Shown piece by piece: positions 52,583-61,900 of a stretch of DNA of 64,000 bases; the stretch's first letter is position 1, and each line of letters starts with the position of its first letter. The stretch spans positions 1 to 64,000 of the forward strand of contig CAYLUS010000005.1 in the NCBI GenBank assembly GCA_964386975.1. The letters run 5' to 3'. The position numbers were made by a program, and so were the translations under genes. The notes under the pieces were generated by a model. It saw nothing but the letters and a program-made list of their open reading frames with translations. It had not been told where the DNA came from and ran no database searches. This DNA is from UBA6136 sp964386975. Lineage in GTDB: Bacteria > Pseudomonadota > Gammaproteobacteria > Methylococcales > Methylococcaceae.

Positions 52583-54544
52583 ATGGAAACATCACCGCAT
52601 CTTGCCGACATAACGCGACAGATCCTCCTAGCGCTAAGCTACGCGCGTCTTGATGAAACCGAAGCCTTGTCCCGACGGTCCATCATCACATCACCCGAAA
52701 CCTCGCTTGCCTACAGAGCCCTCGGGCATATCTACGGTCTCTCTCATCGACCACAGCAAGCGATCGATGTGTTGTCTTGGGCACGCGCGCTTGAGCCTCA
52801 AAATCCTGACCTCCTTGATCAACTTGGACTTGCGCTTTATGCCAAAGCGCGTTTCGCCGATTCAAAAACCTGTCACCTCACCGCATTGGCTTTACGGCCA
52901 ACAAATGCGGCCTTTTGGCTGAATCTTGGAAACGCATATCAGGCACTGGGTCATCGCGCTCAGGCGCTTACCGCCTACCGTGGAGCAATCATCCATGAGC
53001 CTCAAGGGGAGGGGGCTTACCTCAATCTGGGTTCGGTCGCTTTGAGCAGCGGTGATATTGGCCCTGCAAGGCAGGCGCTCGTGCATGCGCTTCGCCTTTC
53101 ACCGCAGCAATGGAGAGCCAGCAATAATCTGGCGAATCTCGAACGCACACAGGATCACCTAACGCATGCCGAGTGCCTGTATCGCCGCTCTCTTTGTCTT
53201 AATCCCAGTGGTGTCGAAGCCCTTACGAATCGGGGCGTCGTGCTGCGGGATCTCGGACAAGCCGAAGCGGCCGAAGCCTTCCATCGTTATGCACTCCAGA
53301 CTGACCCCACATTCAAAGCGGCATACAGCCACCTCCTTTATTTGCTCAGTACGCAGCCAAAAAGTGCCGCTGCAACGTATCTGCAAATGGCCATGCGCTT
53401 TGGCGAACTCTTGAAAAATGAATGCAATGTCACTTTCGATCATGGGCCCCATGGTCCGGCCCCCCAGCCTTTAAAAGTCGGGCTCGTTTCAGGAGACCTT
53501 CGGGAGCATCCGGTGGGGTACTTTTTGGAAGGCTTGCTGGCGCGAACGAATCCATCTCGAATCCAATGGTTGGCCTATCCCAGCCGTGATGATCACGACC
53601 ACCTGACGCAGAGAATCCAAACGCATACCCATGGCTGGCATTCACTGGTCGGACTTACGGATTCAGAGGCGGCACAACTGATTCGTGCCCAAGGCACCGA
53701 CGTTCTGATCGACCTGGCAGGTCATACGGCGGACAACCGCCTTGGCGTTTTCAGTTACAAACCCGCACCGGTTCAAATCACGTGGCTGGGCTACTGGGCA
53801 TCAACCGGAGTCACTGAGATTGATTACATTCTGACTGACCCGATCTCGACCCCCCTGGAGAGAGAGGGCGACTTTACCGAGAAGGTATGGCGATTACCTC
53901 ATTCCCGGTTTTGTTTTTTGCCGCCAGGAGACGCACCTGCGATTGCGCCTGCTCCGCACCTTAAAAATGGCTATCTGACGTTCGGCTGTTTCAATCAGGC
54001 ATCAAAAATCACCGATGAAGTAGTCAGCCTATGGTCACAGATTCTGGAACAGATTCCCTCCGCCCGCCTATATCTCAAATCCGGCGCCTTCGACCAGCGC
54101 GAGGGTCGAGATCACATGCGTCGACGCTTTCTCAACCAAGGTATCCCTAAGGACCGGTTGCTCCTGGAAGGGTACTCCGCCAGGAACGCCTATTTTTTGG
54201 CCTATCAGGCTATTGACGTGGCACTCGATCCCTTTCCCTATTGTGGGGGAACCACCACCTGTGAGGGGCTTTGGATGGGCGTGCCGGTGATCACCCTGGT
54301 CGGTGATAGCCTCCTATCCCGTCAAGGAGCGAGCATTTGCGAGAATGCGGGACTTGGGGATTGGGTTGTATCCGATACCAAAGCCTATCTTCAAAAAGCC
54401 CACTCAGTGGATAAAGACCGGTGCAGCCTGGTCCATCTGAGAGAGAATTTGAGATCGCGGCTTCAAAAGACACCGCTTTTTGATCCGGATCTATTTGCTG
54501 AGCACTTTGAGAAGACGCTGTATGCTCTTTTCACCGCATCATGA
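52583..54544 (+). CDS. TPR-GT41 O-GlcNAc-transferase-like protein (1)
   Basis: 653 residues from the ATG at 52583, directly after the GT25 stop. A solenoid of TPRs (about 30-255) precedes a GT41 catalytic region from ~295: KVGLVSGDLREHPVGYFLEG with the family-conserved His309, DLAGHTADNRLGVF at 378-390, KPAPVQITWLGYWASTG, GCFNQASKITDEVV, DPFPYCGGTTTCEGLWMGVP. These parallel human OGT and plant SPINDLY. It should transfer a sugar from a nucleotide donor to Ser/Thr of proteins; donor and substrate are unknown. Confidence 0.88.
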   Translation: METSPHLADITRQILLALSYARLDETEALSRRSIITSPETSLAYRALGHIYGLSHRPQQAIDVLSWARALEPQNPDLLDQLGLALYAKARFADSKTCHLTALALRPTNAAFWLNLGNAYQALGHRAQALTAYRGAIIHEPQGEGAYLNLGSVALSSGDIGPARQALVHALRLSPQQWRASNNLANLERTQDHLTHAECLYRRSLCLNPSGVEALTNRGVVLRDLGQAEAAEAFHRYALQTDPTFKAAYSHLLYLLSTQPKSAAATYLQMAMRFGELLKNECNVTFDHGPHGPAPQPLKVGLVSGDLREHPVGYFLEGLLARTNPSRIQWLAYPSRDDHDHLTQRIQTHTHGWHSLVGLTDSEAAQLIRAQGTDVLIDLAGHTADNRLGVFSYKPAPVQITWLGYWASTGVTEIDYILTDPISTPLEREGDFTEKVWRLPHSRFCFLPPGDAPAIAPAPHLKNGYLTFGCFNQASKITDEVVSLWSQILEQIPSARLYLKSGAFDQREGRDHMRRRFLNQGIPKDRLLLEGYSARNAYFLAYQAIDVALDPFPYCGGTTTCEGLWMGVPVITLVGDSLLSRQGASICENAGLGDWVVSDTKAYLQKAHSVDKDRCSLVHLRENLRSRLQKTPLFDPDLFAEHFEKTLYALFTAS

Positions 54545-56679
54545 CACCGATAACAAACGAGGACGCCTTGCAAAATTCCGACCCAAATCACCAAGAAATT
54601 GGGGAGATGCGCCAAAAATCACCGCCCCAGTCAGACATGGACCGGGTGATCGGCTTGTTTCAATCGGGTGACCTCCTAAAGGTCTGTGCCGAACTTGAAA
54701 GCATGTGCCATGAATTTCCAGATCATGCCTTTGCCTGGAAAGGACTTAGCGTCTCCCGCCATGTACTCGGGCAAAAAGAATTGGCGCTTGACGCCATGAC
54801 ACACGTTATCCGAATCGACCCGGGCGATCCAGAGGCACAAAGCAACCTGGGTGCCTTGTTGCAAGAGCTTGGTCAGTCTCAGGCCGCACTTGTCCATCTT
54901 GAGGAAGCGGTTCGGCTCAAGCCCGACTACGCCGATGCCTACTTTAATTTGGGTAATGCCCGACGGAATCTGGCCATGCTGCAGGAGGCAGCGCATGCCT
55001 ATCGGGTCGCCATTTCCCTGAAGCCCGCCTTTGGGATGGCCTACTGCAATATCGGACTCTGCTTCAAGGATCTTTTACGCCCGATCGATGCTGAACAGGC
55101 CTTGCGAAAAGCGATCAAGGTCGATCCAGATGATCCCTCGCTCTACTTCAACCTCGGCAACCTGCTTGAGTCCCTCGGGCACTCACATGAGGCCTTGCGC
55201 ATGTTGGGGGAGGCCGTTAACCGAAAGGCGGATTTTTCGGAGGCTTACACTAACCGGGGCGTGATTCAACGATCGATTGGCCTCCTTGGCGCCGCTGAAT
55301 CCAGCTTCAGGGAAGCCATTCGCATTGCCCCTGAGAATGCCGAGCTAAAAAGTAATCTCGCTGTTTTACTGGGAGAACTGGGAGAGAGCCAAGCCGCAGA
55401 GGATCTGATGCGGGAAGCCATCAAGCATGATCCCCAGCAACTGATCTTTCGAAGTAACCTGCTTTTCCTGATGAGCACCATCTCCGGCGGCGATCGGGAC
55501 CGTTATCTTAAGGAAGCCCGCGCATTTGGTGCCTTAGTCTCCGATCTTGCAGCCAAAAAGACCGTTCATTGGTCAGTTGAACCAAGCCCATGCCCTCTTA
55601 AAATCGGCTTGGTCGGTGGCGATTTTCGAAACCACCCGGTCGGTTTTTTTATTGAGGGTCTTGCCCGATCGCTCGATTCCACCCGGATTGAATTGTTTGC
55701 CTTTCCAACCAACCTCTTGCATGACGACCTCACCGCTCGCCTGGTTACTCTCTTCAAGGGCTGGCACCCGATCTTCGGGATGCCCGATCAGGCTGCAAGT
55801 CAACTGATTCACTCGCTCGGCATTCATATCCTGATTGACCTTTCAGGACATACAGACCACAACCGACTTGGCGTTTTTGGCTACAAGCCAGCACCCATCC
55901 AAGCCTCTTGGCTCGGTTACTGGGCATCAACCGGGGTAGTGGAGATGGACTATCTGATCGGCGATGTCCATGTCACTCCCTTGAGTGATGATGCCTGCTT
56001 TACGGAACGTCTATATCGCCTTCCAGAGACGCGATACTGCTACACGGCACCCGATTGCGAAGTGGAGGTGAATACCCTACCGGCCCTGACCAATGGGTTT
56101 ATCACTTTTGGGAGCTTCAACAAGCTCCACAAGATGACCGAGGAGGTTGTCAGTGTTTGGTCAGAAATTTTGCGGAAGGTCCCTGAATCACGCCTGCTCC
56201 TCAAAGCCGGTCCCCTGTGTGATCCGGCCATGCGGGAAACGGTCAGCCAACGATTTCAGGATCAAGGTATTGAATCCAACCGGCTCTGTCTTGAATCGGC
56301 ATCCTCGCGATCCCAATATTTCGCCGCTTATCGCCGCGTCGATATGGGCCTTGATCCTTTCCCGTTTCCTGGAGGGAACACCACGGTCGATTCCCTCTGG
56401 ATGGGCGTACCTGTGCTTACCTTAGAAGGCAAAACGCTGCTTTCCCGACAGGGGGAGGGCATAACGCTCTCCAGCGGGCAGGTCGATTGGGTCGCCAGTG
56501 ATAAGGATGACTATGTCTTGAAGGCACTGCGTTTTGCGAGTGATCTGGAGGCCCTGGCTGAAATTCGGAAAAACCTCAGAGAACGGGTGCTGAAAAGTCC
56601 GCTTTTTGACACGCAACGATTTGCTACGAATTTTGAGAGCGCCATGTTCGATTTATGGAAAATCCGATCAGGTCATTAG
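54541..56679 (+). CDS. TPR-GT41 O-GlcNAc-transferase-like protein (2)
   Basis: 712 residues. TPRs fill about 65-310 (AYFNLGNARRNLAMLQEAAH, LYFNLGNLLESLGHSHEAL). The GT41 part begins near 352: KIGLVGGDFRNHPVGFFIEG with His365, DLSGHTDHNRLGVFGYKPAP, SFNKLHKMTEEVVSVW, and DPFPFPGGNTTVDSLWMGVP. Its ATG overlaps the first GT41 stop by four bases, so they are a translationally coupled pair with different TPR arrays. Its stop overlaps the stop of a convergent gene. Confidence 0.88.
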   Translation: MTPITNEDALQNSDPNHQEIGEMRQKSPPQSDMDRVIGLFQSGDLLKVCAELESMCHEFPDHAFAWKGLSVSRHVLGQKELALDAMTHVIRIDPGDPEAQSNLGALLQELGQSQAALVHLEEAVRLKPDYADAYFNLGNARRNLAMLQEAAHAYRVAISLKPAFGMAYCNIGLCFKDLLRPIDAEQALRKAIKVDPDDPSLYFNLGNLLESLGHSHEALRMLGEAVNRKADFSEAYTNRGVIQRSIGLLGAAESSFREAIRIAPENAELKSNLAVLLGELGESQAAEDLMREAIKHDPQQLIFRSNLLFLMSTISGGDRDRYLKEARAFGALVSDLAAKKTVHWSVEPSPCPLKIGLVGGDFRNHPVGFFIEGLARSLDSTRIELFAFPTNLLHDDLTARLVTLFKGWHPIFGMPDQAASQLIHSLGIHILIDLSGHTDHNRLGVFGYKPAPIQASWLGYWASTGVVEMDYLIGDVHVTPLSDDACFTERLYRLPETRYCYTAPDCEVEVNTLPALTNGFITFGSFNKLHKMTEEVVSVWSEILRKVPESRLLLKAGPLCDPAMRETVSQRFQDQGIESNRLCLESASSRSQYFAAYRRVDMGLDPFPFPGGNTTVDSLWMGVPVLTLEGKTLLSRQGEGITLSSGQVDWVASDKDDYVLKALRFASDLEALAEIRKNLRERVLKSPLFDTQRFATNFESAMFDLWKIRSGH

Positions 56680-58811
56680 AAGCCGCAAGGATCATTTGAT
56701 TTTGCTGAAGGGTACATGGGCGCAGGGTCATGAAATCGGGCCAAAAGATCGTGGACGATTCGATCCATGACCCCATTCCACCCCCCTGGGGCTGATTGTC
56801 GGTAAAGCCGGGCCGCGTCGTACCATGGGCTGAGATCTTCTCCAAGCAGCCAGCGCCAGTCCGGTATTTTCGAGAGTAACAACCAGGTCTCCTTTCCTAA
56901 CGCCATCGCGAGGTGGGCAACGCTCGTATCTACCGTGATCACGAGATCCATCAGGGAAATAATGGCTGCCGTATCGTCAAAATCAACGATGGCCGGCTGA
57001 AGGTTTCGAACCTGCGGTCTGTTCTTCAGAAAGAGTTGATCGGCAGGGGCGATCTCCTTTTGAAGGCAGAAGAATTCAAAAGGCAACGTGAGAACCGGCT
57101 CAAACTGCAGCCAACCGATACTTCGCTGACGGTCCTCAGAATGCTGGGCGCTGCCGCTTGCCACCAAACCGATCTTCGGCCGCATTCCTCTTTCAATCAA
57201 TGCTCGCCAGCGTTTGACCGCGCCCTGCTCTGGCTGAAAGTACCCTTTGGACAGGGGAATCGCATTTCGACAAATACCCATCAACAGCGGCATTGACATC
57301 AGCGGTGCCACGTAATCGGGCAGGGGGCTCGGAGCCGCCTCCCCGCGATGAAAGACCGAAATGGCGTTGGATTGACGTTGAAGAAAACCCTTGAGTTCAG
57401 GCTGGACCACCAGCATCACCCTCGCACCAAGCGATGTCGCTGCAAGGGCAAAGCGATAAAACTGGAGGGTATCTCCAAGCCCCTGCTCTGAAACCAGCAT
57501 CAGCTGTTTATCAACAAGTGTGTTTAAGTTTGAAGGGCGAGGACCTAGATCCAAAAGTGGATCGGGAACATGAGAGGCCATTTTGAGTCGCCATTCATAG
57601 TTCGCCCATCCGTTTTCATAATCGCCCACCAAGAGCTGAAGAAGACCGAGATTCCAATGGGCATCGGCATAATCGGATCGAAGCCTCAATGCAGACCTGA
57701 AGGCTGTCCCCGCCTCATCAAGTCGGTAAAGTGCGCGAAGGGCTGCGCCCAGGTTGTTGAGCGCATCGGCATATTCGGGATCGATGGCTAATGCGCGCCG
57801 CAGCATCGTCTCAGCCGTTTGAGGGTCGCCGGCCTCATAAAAGGAGAGGCCCAGATTATTGATGGCCTCGGCATAGGCTGGCTCGAGGACCAATGCGCTT
57901 CGGTAATAGTCATCCGCCAAACCGTGAGATCCTGCATCAAACGTGGTGATGGCCAGATTATTGAGGGCCTCTGGGTAGTGCGGTGAAACCCGCAAGGCTC
58001 TCCTGAAAAATTTAGCGCCACGATGGGGGGTCTTTAATACGCGCTGGGTATTACCCAGATTGTTGAGAGCCTCTGCATAATCAGGCTGAAGGGCCAACGC
58101 ATTCTGATAGGGGATCAGGGATTCCTGATGCCGTCCCAGTTCAAAATTGACAATGCCAAAGTTGTTGTAGGCCTCCTGAAAGAGGGGATTTAACAAAATG
58201 GCACGACTAAAACTCTGGCCAGCGCTTTCGTAAAGCTGAAGGTCGGTCAAGCTGACACCGAGATTGTTTAGCGCGGCGCCATAGTCGGGCTGAATGCACA
58301 AAGCCCTTCTGTACGCGAAAACGGACTCCTGCACTTTGCCGGCATCATGAAGGCATTTGGCAAGATTCTCATGGGCCATCAAGTAGGCCGGTCTCAGATT
58401 TAGCGCCGTTCGACAGGCCTCTTCGGATTGGCTGTACTGACCCAGCTGGCGCAAGGTATTTCCAAGATTGTTGTGAGCTTCAGCGTAGCCAGGATTGCAG
58501 CGGATGGCGCTTTCGTAGGCCTCACGTGCCAGAATGAGTTCTTTAACCGAGGCCAGAATGACACCCAGGTTAAAGTGACTCTCACTGTTACGCGGTTGGG
58601 CGTAAGTGGCGCGCCGCATCAAATCAATGGCTGCCATGCCCTGTCCGGATGCAAATGCGATGGCACCCATCACTTTCCAGCCAAGCTCCAATGCTGGTTT
58701 TCTCACAAGCAGTTGTCGCGCCCGTGCCTGCGCCATGCTGTAATCCCCCATGGAAAAGGCAGTGACAAGTTGCTCAATTTCCTGATCGTGGGAGGCGGCC
58801 TGAGTTGACAT
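56676..58811 (-). CDS. TPR protein with GT9-like glycosyltransferase domain (4)
   Basis: 711 residues from the ATG at 58811; the frame continues 41 codons upstream in low-quality sequence. A long regular TPR array (~30-430) has near-perfect repeat spacing (EALNNLGNTQRVLKTPHRGA, EAINNLGLSFYEAGDPQTAE). The GT9-like end has SEQGLGDTLQFYRFAL, VASGSAQHSEDRQRSIGW and TVDTSVAHLAMALGKETWLLL. Its stop TAA shares three bases with the end of the convergent GT41 gene. It reads divergently from the 1372-residue unknown. Confidence 0.78.
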   Translation of the reverse strand: MSTQAASHDQEIEQLVTAFSMGDYSMAQARARQLLVRKPALELGWKVMGAIAFASGQGMAAIDLMRRATYAQPRNSESHFNLGVILASVKELILAREAYESAIRCNPGYAEAHNNLGNTLRQLGQYSQSEEACRTALNLRPAYLMAHENLAKCLHDAGKVQESVFAYRRALCIQPDYGAALNNLGVSLTDLQLYESAGQSFSRAILLNPLFQEAYNNFGIVNFELGRHQESLIPYQNALALQPDYAEALNNLGNTQRVLKTPHRGAKFFRRALRVSPHYPEALNNLAITTFDAGSHGLADDYYRSALVLEPAYAEAINNLGLSFYEAGDPQTAETMLRRALAIDPEYADALNNLGAALRALYRLDEAGTAFRSALRLRSDYADAHWNLGLLQLLVGDYENGWANYEWRLKMASHVPDPLLDLGPRPSNLNTLVDKQLMLVSEQGLGDTLQFYRFALAATSLGARVMLVVQPELKGFLQRQSNAISVFHRGEAAPSPLPDYVAPLMSMPLLMGICRNAIPLSKGYFQPEQGAVKRWRALIERGMRPKIGLVASGSAQHSEDRQRSIGWLQFEPVLTLPFEFFCLQKEIAPADQLFLKNRPQVRNLQPAIVDFDDTAAIISLMDLVITVDTSVAHLAMALGKETWLLLSKIPDWRWLLGEDLSPWYDAARLYRQSAPGGWNGVMDRIVHDLLARFHDPAPMYPSAKSNDPCGF

Positions 58812-58998
58812 GAAAAAAATGCGCTTAGGTAAGTAAAAATCTTGCAATGGGGATATCAGGCATTGGCTTGACCCTTTTGCCCGTTTTTTTGTAAGAGCCG
58901 GAGAGTGCCAACATGCTTTCTGGTTTGCGATCAAACCAGCGCCTGTTAGGCCTAATTCGTTCTTTATCCCTTAACTTATTACCCATCCGGCATAAAAC

Positions 58999-61900
58999 AT
59001 GAAGGACCAATCTGAAGTGCTGGCCAAGTTGGCAGAAGCCAAAGCCGATGAGGTGTCGCTTCTCGAGCTTGAGACCAAGACCGGTGAATTCGGTGCACTC
59101 AAGAAGGAGATTAAAGAATTCTTAAAGAAACCTAGCACCAAGCTCGACAAATCATTTGCTCCTGACTTTCTCAAGAATTCAACTGAAGAATTCATCGATA
59201 AGCTCGATCTGCTCGATGCCTTCTTGGACAAGGCATCGAATCTGGACGCAACACTGATGACCCACATGGATCACTTTGAAGCGTTCAGCAAGTCCCCGTC
59301 CGAGCAGAGCTACCGCGTTAGCAGTCAGTATGACAAGCACACCATAAAGAGTGCGGTTACGAATGATCTCGATGGCGCTCTCTATAAGGAAGTCTTTGGA
59401 TCATCGGGCGCCGGCCGGGTCCTTAGAAAAGAGCATCGAGCCTCGGCCTCGATGTACGAGACTTTAGTGAAAAGTCGTGATGCGCTAGCTCCTCTTGTTG
59501 GCTCCAATCTGAGCGTCTTAAAGAAAAAAATCGCCGATTTCAAAAGAAAACTTGAGCTTCGCAAGGATCTGAAGAAACGGGCAGACAAGGCCCGTGTCGT
59601 TCTTACTAAGTTGCAACAGTCCACAGCCCAAAACCTTGGCAAGGTCGATGGTTTTTACAAGGTAAACAGCAACAAAATCAAAGGGCTGAATGGGCAAATT
59701 GCAGCACATCAGTCTCGGATCACGAGGCTGCAGGTCGAACTGTCAAGCGCGGAGGAAAGCCGCGCATCAGACATCGAGGACGAAATTCTGGCAGAGGAAG
59801 AGAAGATCACCCTGTTGCAGATCGAATTAGATGGCATTCTTGATGTCATCGATTACTGCGGCTTAAAAAAGGACGCGCTCATCGAATCTGGCAAGAAGAT
59901 CGATGCCTTTGTCAGCGAGTACAAGGGGAACCACACACTCATCCAATATTTTGCCCTTGGTGATGAGGTCAGATTCAAGCTCGAAAGTATTGCACAGTGG
60001 CTCAGGGGAGGGGGGAGCGCCGGTGATTCCACGGGTAGCACCAAATTTCTTTTCTGTTTCGATGCCGGTGTTCAGCTAGGCGCGAAGTTAGGAATCGTAA
60101 ATTTGTATCAGCGGGTTGGCGTCAAGATTCTCCTCGGTGCCCACCTTGCGATCACCGATGACCGCCGCGTCATCTTTTCGCGGAGGATCTACCTGGTGCT
60201 TTCAACGGATGCAAAATTCAGTGTGGGTCTCCCCGATGAGGCGATGGCAGGCATTGACCTGCTGCAGCAACAAGGGATTGCTATCGAGCCACCGGAAGAA
60301 TTGATCAATATGTCAGCCAAAGTGGGCGCCTCTCTAAAAGACGCGGAGCTAACCGATCTTTACGATAACGAACATCATTGGGCATGCAGAACCGCACAAG
60401 AAATCACCCGTCGGATCTTTTTTATTCGATCCTATGACGCCACTCTCGACCAAGCCGCGATTGATGAGCGATTCAAACGCCTGCTCGCGCATAATTTCGC
60501 GGGGATCGAGGATGCCGAGGTACGAGGTCTTCTTGAACAGAGAGTCACAGAGCTGAATCAGGTTTTAACGCTCGCAAAAAATCCTTCCACCCGACTGCTC
60601 ATGAGTGCACCCATGTCGATTCATGGGAGTGTCAGCCTCGAAGCGATGGGCCATACAGCCTACGAAAAGAAACGATCGGACAAAGCCCGTTATGACATTT
60701 CCATAACCACGGTAAGCCTGGATGCCTCTGGCAAGGAAGTGCAGCCTGATCCCAGCACTACGGTCAAGGGAACGCTTCACGAAACGCTGGCTCAATTTAC
60801 CGATGGACGGTCGGAGGGCCATTTCCTTCATCACATCTTTTCTACCAACGATTCCAATCCCAAGAATTCTGCAGGCTATCTAGAACTGGTTCAAAGTGAT
60901 ACCAATAAGGGTACGTTTGGAACGGTGAGCGTCAAGTGGTCTGATAAATTAACCAACCAAACCGCCGATCCTCGGATACGCGACGCTTTATCAAGTCATC
61001 TCAATGGCATCGTGAGTCGAGGGACAAGCCCACCTGCTGCGCTTGATTCATCGATTGATGTGCCTGCCGATGTCATCTCTGAAATGCTCGCAAGAGCCGA
61101 TATCATCAAGACCGGCAAGTCGCCATCTGCCTTTATCGAACAGGTGAAGGATCGGACCGAAAAGGCTGAAAAAATCAGCTCCGGCCTTGACTCGGTTTCC
61201 GGGGCGGTCGCCCATCCGGTGCTTGCATCGGTATCAGAAGCCATAAAAAGCCCCGTCGGCATGGCATCATCTTTTTCGGAGTCGTTGGATGGGACTGAAT
61301 CCTATGGGGTCTACATGCGTTATGTGGCCCAATACAGGCAGGCGGCGGGGCCGGACCCTGAGATCCATTGGGTGCCTCAGGTCTTCAGGGGGCAGGTGCT
61401 CCAAAATGTGAGCATTTCAAGTGGGGACCAAACCATTCCCATTATTCCTGGCATCTCAGCCTATGTGGCTGTGCAAATGTCGATGCTGCGCGAGTATGCG
61501 CAATATGAAATTCTTGGGACCGAAACCTTCAGCTACCTGCGTATCTTGGCCCAACAATTTGCAAAAGCCAGCGCCGTGGTGGGGTTAAAAGGGGGGAAAC
61601 CCCTGACAATCGAGGAATACGTTGACTTTCATAAAGCCGAAGTCAGCGAAATGTTGAGCCGCGTCGTCATCTCAACCAGTGGTCCACACAATGAACTCAT
61701 GCTCGCGTGTTCGACCACGGCTTTGGGGGGGAAAGGCGGAATGGCGGTACTCGGCTACGACCCCGAAAAGGCGCGTGATCTTGGCAAAGCCTGCTACGCA
61801 CAATATGCGCCCACAGAAAAAAATCCCTTTACCAGCAGCCTTGCACACCGACAATATCTGAAGAGTACATTCATTTGGGCCGCCAAAGCCGCGTTGGCAG

